This document shows positions 5,434-5,613 of a DNA stretch of 5,613 nt, one piece after another (positions within the stretch are counted from its first letter, which is position 1; every line of letters starts with the position of its first letter). Below the pieces are notes generated by a model that saw nothing but the letters and a program-made list of their open reading frames with translations, was not told the origin of the DNA and did not search any database. The position numbers and the translations under genes were made by a program. Source of the stretch: Methanoregula sp. (lineage in GTDB: Archaea; Halobacteriota; Methanomicrobia; Methanomicrobiales; Methanospirillaceae); the NCBI GenBank assembly GCA_003136075.1, contig PNBP01000157.1, forward strand, positions 3,599 through 9,211, written 5' to 3'.

Positions 5434-5440
5434 AAGGAGA
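5434..5440 (+). promoter_or_regulatory. Shine-Dalgarno site fixing the start at 5448
   Basis: The sequence aaggaga lies about eight bases before the ATG at 5448. It is the best ribosome site in the window and selects this start over the ATG at 5419, whose frame closes after ten codons. Confidence 0.65.
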
Positions 5441-5447
5441 CCTGTAT

Positions 5448-5613
5448 ATGAGCACATACCATTTTTGTACAGAGTGTGAATACATCAAAATCAGGAAGGT
5501 CCCGGGACTCAATGCATCGCCGGCAAGCGAATGGTCATGCCCGGCCCGGTTCAACCCGATGGAAGGGAAATGGCTTCCAAAGGATGGGGTGAATCCGCAC
5601 GAATGTCCACGGG
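5448..5613 (+). CDS. Small Cys-rich protein, putative metal-binding (3' partial)
   Basis: The first 55 codons are visible and the frame is open to the window edge. The peptide begins MSTYHFCTECEYIKIRKV. It has C7 and C10 as a C-x2-C pair, C31 in EWSCPARF and C53 in HECPR. Four cysteines in two halves would suit a zinc-ribbon-like or other metal site, but no family is recognised and the rest is missing. It has no signal peptide. The start is well supported by a TATA box, a Shine-Dalgarno site and proper spacing. Its own promoter, and the opposite orientation to the DUF2769 gene, indicate an independent transcript. Confidence 0.72.
   Translation, partial: MSTYHFCTECEYIKIRKVPGLNASPASEWSCPARFNPMEGKWLPKDGVNPHECPR

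Noticed and set aside
5419..5451. Ten-codon ORF overlapping the start of the last gene, possible leader peptide
   Set aside because: It has no ribosome site of its own, and the Shine-Dalgarno sequence inside it serves the ATG at 5448. Overlap by chance is likely.
1..5613. CRISPR array, insertion sequence or tRNA gene
   Set aside because: No regularly spaced direct repeats, no transposase frame, no terminal repeats with target duplication and no cloverleaf were seen.

Overview
The window looks like euryarchaeal DNA, most likely from a methanogen of the Methanomicrobiales (Methanoregula or Methanosphaerula type). The grounds are a PKD-repeat surface protein with a C-terminal anchor, a four-helix membrane PAS sensor, a DUF2769-type cysteine-rich protein, oligo-T transcription ends, TATA-like promoters and moderate GC with AT-rich gaps. 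This is inferred from gene content only; no marker gene is present.

Layout from left to right: (1) the 3' end of a surface protein with two PKD domains, a Thr/Pro-rich stalk and a membrane anchor (3-770, +). (2) A 440-base AT-rich gap with an oligo-T terminator, small hairpins and an operator-like palindrome. (3) A 4-TM PAS protein without an output domain (1211-1912, +), followed by what may be decayed coding sequence. (4) A T-rich, hairpin-bearing zone between convergent genes, then a HAD phosphatase (2137-2820, -). (5) A 436-base divergent intergenic region with a perfect AT-rich hairpin. (6) A 435-residue protein with an N-terminal STAS (anti-sigma-factor-antagonist type) domain and a large C-terminal domain I cannot name (3257-4564, +). 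(7) A DUF2769-type Cys-rich protein (4595-4852, -), possibly preceded in one transcript by a very small ORF (4870-4986, -) and by a leader rich in competing inverted repeats. (8) The start of another small Cys-rich protein (5448 to the end, +) with its own promoter and Shine-Dalgarno site.

The genes do not form one pathway. Adjacent genes mostly converge or diverge, so most are probably transcribed alone. A signalling theme recurs (PAS sensor, STAS protein), together with small metal-binding-type Cys proteins. The most unusual parts are the STAS protein with its large undescribed partner domain in an archaeon, the mutually exclusive pairings in the possible leader of the DUF2769 transcript, and the PAS gene that stops just before the point where such sensors normally continue.
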